Assembly (NCBI GenBank): GCA_020439995.1
Contig: JAGROY010000026.1
Span: forward strand, 1-43,375
Direction: 5' to 3'
DNA from: Verrucomicrobiia bacterium
Lineage (GTDB): Bacteria > Verrucomicrobiota > Verrucomicrobiia > Verrucomicrobiales > DEV007
Length of the DNA: 43,375 nucleotides
Under the pieces are notes generated by a model that was not told where the DNA came from, searched no databases, and was given only the letters and a program-made list of their open reading frames with translations. Both the position numbers and the translations under genes were made by a program. This document shows positions 33,101-42,000 of this stretch, piece after piece (position 1 is the stretch's first letter; each line of letters starts with the position of its first letter).

Positions 33101-34469
33101 ACCCACCGGGGCAGCCATCGATGAGATCGAAATCTACGCCACTCCGGTTGCTCCTCCGGAGCCCAGTCCGCTCGAACTTACGCCCGCGGACGGATTCCTG
33201 ATCACATGGGATGGCAACGACGGCGACCACTTTGACCCGATATCACCTGATGATGACGGAGCGAAAGTGCCGGACAATCTCGCGTTGGAAAGCAATGGAG
33301 CCACTGCATTTGGAACTGGCGAGCTTGGGGTCGAGCTCGGGCTTTCCTATCACCTGATACCCAATGCGAACGACGGCTTCTACGGCAATGCGAACAGTTG
33401 GATAGGCGGCAGCGCTGAGAATCCAGCATTCATTGGCGTTCGTTTCGGCAGCGCTGTCGAAGTCAACCGCATCGCATGGGGCCGCGACAATGGCAATGGC
33501 CAGTGGGATGGGTCGGATCCGGGAACCGACTGTTGCGGTGGCCAACTCGCTGACCGCGTGGCCGGGCGCTATACTGTTCAAGTTACGAATGTGTCAGATC
33601 CTGACGAAACCACATCCGACGATGACTGGATGACCATCGGTGAAGTAAACCTCAAGTTCAACGAGGACGAGGAACCTGGCGGTGGCTTCACTCGACAACT
33701 GCGGCATGAGTTCGTGATCTCGACCGCAGCTGGCGGTGCCATCTCCGCGACGGGCGTCCGCCTGATCGTCCCCAACTCGGGGGTCGCAGTGGATGAACTG
33801 GAGGTCTACGGTGCTGCGCGTGACCCGTTTCTGTCCTTCGACGATGGTGATGAGGTGGCGTTCAACTTTGATACTCTGGATGAGCAGGTGATCGGTTTTG
33901 ATTTGGAAAACCGAGGCACCGGACAGGCGCTTTCCATTACCGGTGTGACGTTTGAAGGCGCAAATGCCGCCAACTTCGTGCTCTTCAATGCTCCTGAAAC
34001 GGTCGATCCCGGCGAGGCAAGCGGCATTGTCATTAAGTTCAACCCGGGTGGTGCCAGTGGTACTTTCGCTGCAGTGATGATCGTCAGCAGCAATGATTCC
34101 CAGGCACCGGAGCAACGGATCGATATTACGATTCAAGTAAATGCTGGTGGAAATCCTGACATTGACACCGATGGCGACGGCATCAGCGATGCGGCGGAGG
34201 CAATCGCCGGAACGGATCCCAACGATGCAAGTTCGTTCTTCGCGGCAAAAGCAATCAGCCGCAGCGCGGATGGCGGCACTCCTTTGTCGTGGTCGAGCGT
34301 TTCCGGCAAAACCTATTCCGTAGAGTTCTCTGATACCCTCCAGCCGGGAAGCTGGCAGCCGGTAGCGGGTGCTGAGAACATCGCGGCAGACGCGAGTGGC
34401 ACGACTTCCTTCACAGTTCCCGCCGCAGCTGGGGTTGGGGTGCGCTGGTTCCGAATTGTGGTAAAGTAA
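30198..34469 (+). CDS. Large exported protein with six discoidin-like repeats
   Basis: 1423 residues from ATG 30198, which begins a signal peptide ending near GEALA (residues 1-29); the open frame extends to 30126 but those residues lack coding sense. Six F5/8-type-C-like (galactose-binding fold) modules fill residues 31-1208 in two kinds, A (about 218 residues) and B (about 163), in the order A-B-B-A-B-A. Common elements are NDGxxGNxxSWIG, then FGRDN or WGRDN, then DRxxGxYxxQ and IDEIEVY. A modules also carry an acidic Cys-containing loop (DPGSDACDGQCDD). A choice-of-anchor-D-like beta domain (about 1210-1314), one Ca-binding thrombospondin type-3 motif (DIDTDGDGISDAAE) and a C-terminal beta domain follow. 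Probably binds surface or environmental glycans (inference from fold). Confidence 0.85.
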   Translation: MRIVGISKLSGFLLSLGASCLYFQGEALADVTITPAEGYNVTWDGNDGEHFDATPPESGALAPDNLALAANGSTAISSGELGPELNIGFHRTVNINDGFYGNNNSWIGGSSDGDPWYVGVDLGGAREISSVAWSRDNGNGEWDDSDPGSDACDGQCDDRVDGLYELQITTDTVPGADSNWTTVAEFEYAGSDDFEPGGGFTAYLRHEYVIETDGGSPVMATGVRLIVPASGIGGGTAIDEFEVYGAGQAATLVEEGGEMADNNLALAGTAFAKDVILDGTLDSHQTAHLNDGIFGNSNSWIGASAGSFAGINLGADVVGLESIAFGRDNTEEFADRAVGTYEIQYTMVPNPDETTPDEDWETLAVLDYTKISALLTAPSVRHRYNFEEIEATGVRIITFDGACIDEIELYSQPGDVVAPPPTIRPVEEGGEIAENNLAQTGTAFAKDVINAGGFGAHQIAHLNDGQFSNDFSWIGDSADSFAGISLGATATTIRSFAFGRDNTGAFADRAAGVYTVQTTTVANPDATTPDESWTTIGVVILQAGNPANPALRHRFNIASADVTGLRVITPGVGIGSGACIDELEIYASEYEAPEPGALEITPASGFQIAWDGNDGDYFDITPPEDGAIVPDNLALAANGAVAIGSGELGPELGIGYHLIDNANDGFYGNRNSWISGSGDAPPFIGVALGGSVEIERIAWGRDNGNGAIDDSDAGSDDCGGQCDDRSDGIYELQVTTVANPDSDTPDGDWTTVGTFNYRSNEDDAIGELFTWYLRHEFSVATSDGSPITATGVRLLVPQAGLGGGTAIDEIEVYGAGSVRTLRPVEEGGTFAEANLAPGGVAFARDLIGDGSFAPTHTIENVNNGSYGNASSWIGNSADSFVGVSLGAAPVTVASIAFGRDNSGQFGDRCLGTYILQFTTQADPDAGTPDDAWTTIGEIIYEANSPASPALRHRFNFTAVSTTGIRIIAPTGAAIDEIEIYATPVAPPEPSPLELTPADGFLITWDGNDGDHFDPISPDDDGAKVPDNLALESNGATAFGTGELGVELGLSYHLIPNANDGFYGNANSWIGGSAENPAFIGVRFGSAVEVNRIAWGRDNGNGQWDGSDPGTDCCGGQLADRVAGRYTVQVTNVSDPDETTSDDDWMTIGEVNLKFNEDEEPGGGFTRQLRHEFVISTAAGGAISATGVRLIVPNSGVAVDELEVYGAARDPFLSFDDGDEVAFNFDTLDEQVIGFDLENRGTGQALSITGVTFEGANAANFVLFNAPETVDPGEASGIVIKFNPGGASGTFAAVMIVSSNDSQAPEQRIDITIQVNAGGNPDIDTDGDGISDAAEAIAGTDPNDASSFFAAKAISRSADGGTPLSWSSVSGKTYSVEFSDTLQPGSWQPVAGAENIAADASGTTSFTVPAAAGVGVRWFRIVVK
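30288..33825 (+). repeat. Six tandem discoidin-like coding repeats (A-B-B-A-B-A)
   Basis: Approximate bounds: A1 30288-30945, B1 30954-31440, B2 31471-31967, A2 31990-32645, B3 32665-33145, A3 33172-33825. Each contains a segment encoding a form of SWIG (SWIS in A2) near its first third. DNA similarity between copies is partial, indicating old duplication followed by divergence. Confidence 0.8.
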
Positions 34470-34501
34470 GGGAAAGCCAGTGAACCGCCTGCCCGATACG
34501 A

Positions 34502-37324
34502 ATGCCTGATTCCTCGAAAACATCACGTTCCCTGGTGCGAACGCTCCTTGCGCAATGCGGAATGCTTAAAGCAATCGCTCTCGCCAGTCTCTTGCTTCCG
34601 GCGTCGAAGCTCTGCGCGGACACTTTTACCGAAAAGGTTGAACCGATTCTCGCTGAGCATTGTTATGATTGTCATGGCGAAGACAAGCAGAAGAGCAAGC
34701 TGCGGCTTGATACTCCGGCAGGCATCGTTCTCGGCGGGGACTCAGGCGAGCCATTGATGATCGCTCACGACAGCGCAGCCAGTTACATCATCCGGCGCGT
34801 CATCAGTGAGGACAAGGAGCAGCGGATGCCGCCGAAGGGCCAGGGGCTGACAAAGGAGGAAACCGCTATCCTGCGCCAATGGATCGATGATGGAGGCAAT
34901 TTCCCCGCGGGATCGGAAACAGCTTCCGAAATCACGACCGATCACTGGTCGTTCCAACCGGTCGTGCGTCCGCCAGTGCCGATCGCGAATGATCCGTTCA
35001 TCGCGAACGAGGTTGATTCCTTTGTTCTCGCCAAGCTCCGCGAAAGCAAGCTCGAGCCATCGTCGTCGGCTGACCGCCCAACGTTGATCCGGCGCTTGTA
35101 CATGGTCATGCACGGCATGCCGCCAACGCCGGAGGAGGTCTCTACGTTCGTCAATGACACCAGCAGCGATGCCTGGGAGCAACTGGTGGCGCGTGTTCTG
35201 GAAAGCCCGCGCTATGGCGAGCGCTGGGGCCGGCACTGGCTGGATGTCGCGCGTTATGCCGATTCCAATGGCTTCGAAACCAATCGCGAGCGCAAGACTG
35301 CCTACCACTATCGCGACTGGGTCATTCAGGCGTTCAACGACGACAAGCCATACGATGAGTTCATTAAGGATCAGCTCGCTGGAGACGCCCTGGGCGCGGA
35401 TGCGGCCACGGGTTTCCTTGTCGCCGGGCCCTACGACATCGTCAAGAGTCCAGACCCCAACCTCACCGCCATGCAGCGTCAGGACGAACTGGCGGACATG
35501 ATTAATACCACAGGCACCGCGTTTTTGGGGCTGACGTTAGGGTGCGCGCGTTGCCACAACCACAAGTTCGACCCGGTACTGCAGAAAGACTACTACTCCA
35601 TGCAGGCCGTCTTCGCTGGCGTGCAATACGCGGATCGCCCGCTGCCGCGACCTGAAGACCCCGCCACTGCAGATCGTCTGGCCGAGTTGACGCAGTCTCT
35701 CGAAGTTAAGAAGACTACTCTGGACGCGCTGAAGCTTAAAGCGGCACGCCAGTCCGACCAGCCCGCGGATCTCCAGCGCCCGGCGGTCGATCCTCGTGAG
35801 AACGTGGAAACGTTCGCCGCGACGGCCGCCCGCTTTGTGCGCTTCACTATCCGTGCAACCTCCAGCAGCGAGCCGTGCATCGATGAGCTGGAAGTCTACG
35901 ACACCGGTGGGGCTAACATTGCCCTCGCCGAATCTGGCGCAAAGCCCACAGTTTCTGGAACGCTGCCCGGCTACGAGGCTCACAAGCTGGAACACATCAA
36001 TGACGGCCGCACAGGAAATGCCCGAAGCTGGATCTCCAACACCAGCGGCACTGGCTGGGTGCAGATCGAATTCGCGCAGACCTCAGCGATTCAGAAGATC
36101 ATCTGGAGCCGCGATCGCGAGGGCCAGTTCGCGGACCGAGTCGCGACCGACTACCAGATCGAGGCATCGCTGGATGGCAAGGCCTGGACGACGATCGCCG
36201 ACTCAGTCGGACGCGCTCCGTTTCGTGGCGTTAGCGATCCGAACGCTTTCCTCGCTGTGCTTTCCGAAGCAGAAGCGACCCAGGCACGCGCACTGATTGA
36301 CGAAACCGCACGCCTCCAGGAGCAGATCAACGATTTGAAAAACGGGCCCACAGCCTGGGCGGGATCCTTTTCCCAGCCCGGCCCGACCTATCGCCTCTAC
36401 CGCGGCGATCACACCCAGCCACGTGAGCAGGTAGCTCCCGACGCGCTGACGGTTCTGGGTTCGTTAGGGTTAGCCATGGAAGAGCCTGAGCAGAACCGGC
36501 GGGTGCAGCTTGCTGAGTGGATCGCAAGCAAGGACAACCCGCTGACGCCCAGAGTCATGGTCAATCGCATCTGGCACTATATCTTCGGCACCGGCATCGC
36601 CGAAACACCGAGCGATCTCGGCGGCAACGGCGTAGCTCCCACCCATCCCGATTTGATCAACTGGCTTGCGGATGAATTCATGCGCAGCGGCTGGTCTGTG
36701 AAGCACATGCAGGAACTCATCCTGCTCTCCAGCACCTTCCAGCAGTCCAGCGCACCCCGAACCGATGCTGCTGCCGTCGATGCAGGCTCACGATTGCTAT
36801 GGCGCTTTCCTCCCCGACGGCTGGAGGCCGAGGCCATCCGCGACTCGATCCTCGCCGTCTCCGGCGCGCTGAATCTCACCGGTGGCGGCCCGGGATTTTA
36901 CCTTCAGGACGTTGAAGTTGAGAACGTCATGCACTACTTCCCAAAAGAGAAATTCGGCCCGGCTGAGTTCCGGCGTATGGTTTACCTGTTCAAGATTCGC
37001 CAGGAGCAGGACTCCGTCTTCGGTTCGTTCGACTGCCCGGACGGCAATCAGGTTATTCCAAAACGGAGTCGCTCTAACACGCCACTTCAGGCGCTGAATC
37101 TCTACAACAGCTCATTCGTTCTCCAGCAGGCCGAGATCCTCGCGCAGCGCCTCGCCAGCGAGCCATCGGATGCAGCAAAAGTGACCCGCGCCTTCGAGCT
37201 GGCATTCTCCCGCGAACCGGATGACTTCGAGCAACAGGCCTCACAAGAAATGATCACGGCCGAAGGGATCGAGTCTTTCTGCCGGGCTATGTTTAACACC
37301 AGTGAGTTCCTGTTCGTGTTTTAA
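34502..37324 (+). CDS. DUF1549/DUF1553 (PSD1) protein with cytochrome-like haem site and discoidin insert
   Basis: 940 residues. A signal peptide ends near KLCAD; ATG 34562 is an alternative start giving a more typical one. PSCyt1 region: [17 protein letters not shown] (about 54-70) with the haem-binding CxxCH, then [12 protein letters not shown]1549 follows, with a second CxxCH at [15 protein letters not shown] discoidin-like module (about 436-573) separates it from DUF1553 (about 630-935: [34 protein letters not shown]). These proteins are abundant in Planctomycetes and Verrucomicrobia, are thought to act in extracytoplasmic polysaccharide metabolism with DUF1501 partners, and have no defined reaction. 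It starts 32 bases after the repeat protein and is followed after 7 bases by the DUF1501 gene, so an operon is likely. Confidence 0.9.
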   Translation: MPDSSKTSRSLVRTLLAQCGMLKAIALASLLLPASKLCADTFTEKVEPILAEHCYDCHGEDKQKSKLRLDTPAGIVLGGDSGEPLMIAHDSAASYIIRRVISEDKEQRMPPKGQGLTKEETAILRQWIDDGGNFPAGSETASEITTDHWSFQPVVRPPVPIANDPFIANEVDSFVLAKLRESKLEPSSSADRPTLIRRLYMVMHGMPPTPEEVSTFVNDTSSDAWEQLVARVLESPRYGERWGRHWLDVARYADSNGFETNRERKTAYHYRDWVIQAFNDDKPYDEFIKDQLAGDALGADAATGFLVAGPYDIVKSPDPNLTAMQRQDELADMINTTGTAFLGLTLGCARCHNHKFDPVLQKDYYSMQAVFAGVQYADRPLPRPEDPATADRLAELTQSLEVKKTTLDALKLKAARQSDQPADLQRPAVDPRENVETFAATAARFVRFTIRATSSSEPCIDELEVYDTGGANIALAESGAKPTVSGTLPGYEAHKLEHINDGRTGNARSWISNTSGTGWVQIEFAQTSAIQKIIWSRDREGQFADRVATDYQIEASLDGKAWTTIADSVGRAPFRGVSDPNAFLAVLSEAEATQARALIDETARLQEQINDLKNGPTAWAGSFSQPGPTYRLYRGDHTQPREQVAPDALTVLGSLGLAMEEPEQNRRVQLAEWIASKDNPLTPRVMVNRIWHYIFGTGIAETPSDLGGNGVAPTHPDLINWLADEFMRSGWSVKHMQELILLSSTFQQSSAPRTDAAAVDAGSRLLWRFPPRRLEAEAIRDSILAVSGALNLTGGGPGFYLQDVEVENVMHYFPKEKFGPAEFRRMVYLFKIRQEQDSVFGSFDCPDGNQVIPKRSRSNTPLQALNLYNSSFVLQQAEILAQRLASEPSDAAKVTRAFELAFSREPDDFEQQASQEMITAEGIESFCRAMFNTSEFLFVF

Positions 37325-37331
37325 GTCCATC

Positions 37332-38828
37332 ATGAATCATCCACTCCTCAACCGCAGGCAATTCCTCTCCCAGAGCGCCACGGCTCTTAGCAGCATTGCA
37401 CTCACGGATTTGCTGCGAGCAGAAGGACTGCTTAGCGACAGCAAGATCCGGGAAAGCGCTGCTGGTAAGATCCCTATTCGCCCTGACATCGATCCCGCCA
37501 ATCCTAACGCACCGCGCAGGGGGCATTTTCCGGCGCGGGCGAAGAACGTGCTCATGATCTTTTGCTCGGGAGCGTGCAGCCACCTCGATACATTCGACTA
37601 CAAGCCGGAGCTGATTCGTCGCCACGGCCAGCCGATGCCGGGTGGGGACAAGTTGATCACGTTCCAGGGTGAACAGGGCAACCTGGTCAAGAGCCCGTGG
37701 GAATTCCGCCCGCGCGGCCAGAGTGGAAAGATGATCTCCGATCTGGTGCCTCATCTCGGCGCGCTGGCAGATGATATGTGTTTCATTCACTCGCTCACTG
37801 GCAAAACCAACACGCACGGGCCAGGTGAAAACTTCATGAGCACTGGCTTCACGCTGGATGGCTTTCCCAGCGCTGGTGCCTGGGTAACGTATGCGCTCGG
37901 CAGTGAAAATGCCACGCTCCCTGCCTATGTGGCCATTCCAGATCCGCGCGGCAATCCTCAGTCGAGTGTCAACTGCTGGGGCCCGGGATTCCTTCCCGCC
38001 GCGTTTCAGGGCACCGACTTCAATGCTGCAAATCCCGTCCGAAACCTTGCCAGACCGTCTAACATTTCTCCCAAAAGTGACGCCGCCACGCGCGACTTCC
38101 TGACGAAACTCAACCGTCACCACCTCAAACGATTCCCTGGCGATTCCGAGCTGGCGGCGAGAATTTCCAGTTACGAGCTGGCGGCGCGCATGCAGATGAG
38201 CGTTCCGGAAGTCAGCGATCTTTCGTCAGAGCCAGCACACGTTTTGAAAATGTATGGCGCTGATGAATCAGGGAACAAAGTGAAAGATCTGCGTGCTGCA
38301 TACGGCCGCAACTGCATCCTCGCGAGACGGCTGGTTGAGAAGGGAGTGCGGTTCGTGCAGTTGTTCAATGGCGCTTACCAGACCGGCGGTGAAGGTGTCA
38401 GCAACTGGGACGGCCACAAAGTTCTCAAGGAACAATACAGCATCCATGGCCCCGTTCTCGATCAGCCCACGGCAGCGCTGATTACCGATCTGAAACAGCG
38501 CGGCCTGCTCAAGGACACGCTCGTCGTGTGGTGCACCGAATTCGGCCGCATGCCCACTTTCCAGAAAGGCGCGAGCGGCCGCGATCACAATCCCGCAGGC
38601 TTCACCGCATGGATGGTCGGTGCCGGGGTAAAGCCGGGCTACAGCTACGGGGCTACCGATGACTTTGGCTACAAGGCAGTCGAGAACGTGGCGACGGTCT
38701 ATGATTTTCACGCCACGATCCTGCACCTCCTGGGCCTTGACCACGAACGCCTCAGCTTCTACCACAACGGCATCGAGCGGCGGCTGACAAATGTTCACGG
38801 AAACGTCATTCACGATGTCATAGTGTGA
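37332..38828 (+). CDS. Tat-exported DUF1501 family protein
   Basis: 498 residues from ATG 37332 (an upstream in-frame ATG at 37302 would overlap the preceding gene). The N-terminus has a Tat motif, [13 protein letters not shown], so it is exported folded. DUF1501 features include [49 protein letters not shown] and [13 protein letters not shown] with a later [13 protein letters not shown], resembling the metal-binding His/Asp residues of the alkaline-phosphatase/sulfatase fold. The catalytic reaction is undetermined. It is the standard partner of the DUF1549/DUF1553 protein just upstream. Confidence 0.9.
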   Translation: MNHPLLNRRQFLSQSATALSSIALTDLLRAEGLLSDSKIRESAAGKIPIRPDIDPANPNAPRRGHFPARAKNVLMIFCSGACSHLDTFDYKPELIRRHGQPMPGGDKLITFQGEQGNLVKSPWEFRPRGQSGKMISDLVPHLGALADDMCFIHSLTGKTNTHGPGENFMSTGFTLDGFPSAGAWVTYALGSENATLPAYVAIPDPRGNPQSSVNCWGPGFLPAAFQGTDFNAANPVRNLARPSNISPKSDAATRDFLTKLNRHHLKRFPGDSELAARISSYELAARMQMSVPEVSDLSSEPAHVLKMYGADESGNKVKDLRAAYGRNCILARRLVEKGVRFVQLFNGAYQTGGEGVSNWDGHKVLKEQYSIHGPVLDQPTAALITDLKQRGLLKDTLVVWCTEFGRMPTFQKGASGRDHNPAGFTAWMVGAGVKPGYSYGATDDFGYKAVENVATVYDFHATILHLLGLDHERLSFYHNGIERRLTNVHGNVIHDVIV

Positions 38829-38897
38829 TGCTCTGGAACGCCCGATAAATTTCCCCGTTGTCTATATTGACCAAGATACACAGCACTTCTTGAGATT

Positions 38898-38912
38898 TTG
38901 GCAATATGCCAA
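38898..38912. repeat. Short inverted repeat in the intergenic region
   Basis: TTGGCA and TGCCAA flank three bases. It lies in the 198-base gap between the DUF1501 and lamin-tail/CotH genes and could be an operator half-site pair or part of a promoter; a weak -35-like TTGAGA precedes it. Confidence 0.3.
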
Positions 38913-38983
38913 TGGCATTGTTACCCAAGACCAGGGCTGTATGGCCGCGCTAGCGGATTGCTACCCTGGGCAGTCGATTGCAG

Positions 38984-39008
38984 GATAGAATCCTGAAGGG
39001 ATTCTATC
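38984..39008 (+). promoter_or_regulatory. 10-bp hairpin just upstream of the CotH gene start
   Basis: GATAGAATCC and GGATTCTATC form a perfect 10-bp stem with a five-base loop, ending 18 bases before ATG 39027. No U-tract follows, so a terminator is unlikely. It would fold in the mRNA leader or act as a protein-binding site on DNA. Confidence 0.5.
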
Positions 39009-39026
39009 AACTCCCGTACCGCCCGC

Positions 39027-42000
39027 ATGACCCAACATTCACTTCAACTCACGAGTTTCACGGATCGCCGCCAGATCCCGTGGTTATCGACCTTCCTGTC
39101 CACGCTGCTTCCGGCACTGTTTTGTTCGTTGACGATCGCGCGTGCGGACAGCGTTGTCACATTCAACGAGATCCAGTACCATCCTGCTGACTCTGCGACG
39201 ATTGCCCCAGAGTGGATCGAACTTACCAATCTGATGGCGGTCAATGTTGACATGTCAGGGTGGAAAATACGCGGCGGTATCGACTACGATTTCCCCGAAG
39301 GGACGGTGATCGAGGCTGGCGGATATCTGGTGATTTCCGATCATCCCGAGGCGATGGCTGCCGGAACACTCGGGCCGTGGTCGGGCAGCCTGAACAACGG
39401 TGGAGAACAGATCCGCTTGCGCAACAACTCCGGTCGACTGATGAACGACGTCGACTTCCGCGACAGCGGGGCCTGGCCGGTGGGAGCCGATGGCTCGGGT
39501 GCGACGCTGACAAAATCAGTGCGGGAAACGGCATCGGACGATGCGAGAAGCTGGCGTGCCAGCACCGCCATTGGAGGATCGCCGGGTGTGGCAAATCCAG
39601 AATCAGTAGCGGAGGAGAGCGTTGTATTTAACGAGATCGCTGCGGCAGGTGGCACGCCTGGTGAATTCCACATCGAGCTGGCAAACGTGGGTTCTGAAGC
39701 GATGAATCTATCCGATTGGAGGATCCAGTCATCAACAGGTGAGCAGTTTTTGATTCCAGGCCAGACCCTGAACGCCGGTCAATTTCTGGTATTTTCGGAT
39801 ACAATGTTAGGATTCACTCCCGCTGCGGGCGATCGTCTGTTCCTGATCGCCGACGGTGGCACTCGACTGGTCGATGCTCAGCGGGTCACGTCCAGAAATC
39901 GCGGAAGATCGACGCGCTATCCTGGCAAGTGGCTCTTCCCGCAGGCACGTTCCTTCGGAGCCGAGAACCCGTTCGTTTTTCACGATGAAATCGTAATCAA
40001 CGAGGTCATGTACCATTTTCGCGAAGATCCCGGCACTCCTGCCATCCCTCCGGTGGAGGAAGCGCTCGCATTGGTGCCCATCGCTTCAGACTGGCGCTAC
40101 AATGAATCGGGTACTGATCTCGGGAGCAACTGGGCGCTGGCTCCGCATGCGGTCGACAACACGAACTGGAAGGTCGGCACAGCCTTACTGGGTGCCGAGA
40201 CCAGTCCCGACGGCCTGCCTGAGCCGTTGCTTACATCGTTCGAGAATCCGCTGACCAACCTGGTAGTCACCTACTATGCCGAGACCGACTTCGTCGTGGA
40301 AGGTGACTTGTTAGAATCGATCGACCGACTCCAGCTGCGCCACATCGTTGACGATGGTGCCATTTTCTACCTCAATGGAACTGAGATTGCGCGCTTCAAC
40401 TTGGACGAGGGAGAGATCATTGTGGCATCGACGACAGCGAATGCCAGTGTTGGCACTGCCGACTATTCCGATTTCATCGATGTCCCCGTTGACCGCCTGA
40501 TCGCAGGAATTAATCGACTTTCCGTCGAGGTGCATCAACGCTCGGCCACCAGCAGCGATGTCATCCTTGGCGCGGAGTTGACAGCCACCGCAATTGTTGC
40601 GCCAGGAGTTCCCTCAACAGCGATCCGCGAGCGCGATGAGCAATGGATCGAGCTGCACAACACCAGTAGTGCTGAAGTAGATCTGTCCGGATGGAAATTG
40701 AGTGGCGGGATTGATTTTGAAATTCCTGAAGCCACGAGCATCGCACCCAGCGGTTACCTGGTGATCGCCCGGGACTCCGGGGCGATGAAGGCGAAGTATC
40801 CCGGGATGGCGACGCGAATCTTTGGTGACTTCAGCGGTCGGCTGAATCGAGCCCGCGATGTCATTGAAGTGGAAGATGCGAACGGCAACCTTGCTGACGA
40901 GGTCGCCTACTACGACGGTGGACGGTGGCCAGTGCTTGCGGACGGTAATGGCTCGAGCATGGAGCTGCGGGATCCCCGGGCAGACAATGCATCGCCAGAT
41001 GCGTGGGCAGCCAGCGACGAGGCGACGAAGCAGCACTGGGAAACGATTCGCTATCGCATGGATGGCGCTCAGGGTTACGGGCTGACCAACTGGCGTGAGT
41101 TCAGGATCGGCATGATTCGCGATGGAGAAGTGCTGCTGGACGACATCAGCGTGCTTCGCGACCCCGATGGCGCAGCAGAGGAACTGATCCAGAACGGTGG
41201 TTTTGATACTGATCCCGGTGATGATAAGTGGCGGTTTCTCGGCAACCATCGCCACACGTTTATCGACGGCGATCCTGACAACGTTGGGAACCGCGTGCTG
41301 CGCCTGATCGCCACGGGCGGTACGGACACGCGACACAATCATCTGGAAACCACCTTTGTGAACAACACTGCGCTGCGGGATTCGGAGACCTACGAAGTTT
41401 CGTTTCGAGCCCGCTGGATCTCGGGATCGAACCAGCTCAACACCCGGGGGTTCTACCAGCGCATTGCACTTACCTCTGCCCTGACAAGACCAGAAATGTC
41501 CGGCACTCCAGGAAGCCAAAACTCTCAGTACCAGGCAAACATTGGCCCTACCTTCAGCAAGCTTCAGCATTCGCCTGCAGTGCCCGCTGTCGATGAATTG
41601 GTCACGGTCACGGCGGACGTCGATGATCCCGATGGCATCGCAAGCATCGAGCTGAAGGCCAGGGTGGACGGCAGTGATGAGATCGTCAGCTATCCATTTG
41701 TCGTCGATGCCACCGGCCATGGGCAAGGCACACTACCCGGACAGTCGGCCCGGACGGTGGTTCAGTTCTGGCTGGAAGCACAGGATGGCGCAGGTGCTGT
41801 TGCAATGGCTCCAGCCGCTGGCCCCGATGCCCGTGCGCTGTATCAAGTCGAGGACGGACGCGGCACCAATCGATCGATGCAGACCATGCGGGTGATCATG
41901 CTCGACGACGACAGCGACTTCATGCACGAACGCTACAATCTCATGAGCAACGAGCTACTCGGAGGCACCGCGATCTACAACAACCGTGAGGTGTTTTACG

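Noticed and set aside
30288..33825. CRISPR-like or DNA-level satellite repeat
   Set aside because: The repetition is at protein level in long coding modules with diverged DNA, not short direct repeats with spacers.
36418..36428. Other CCACGTG motifs as further parS sites
   Set aside because: They match only the central bases and lack the palindromic arms.
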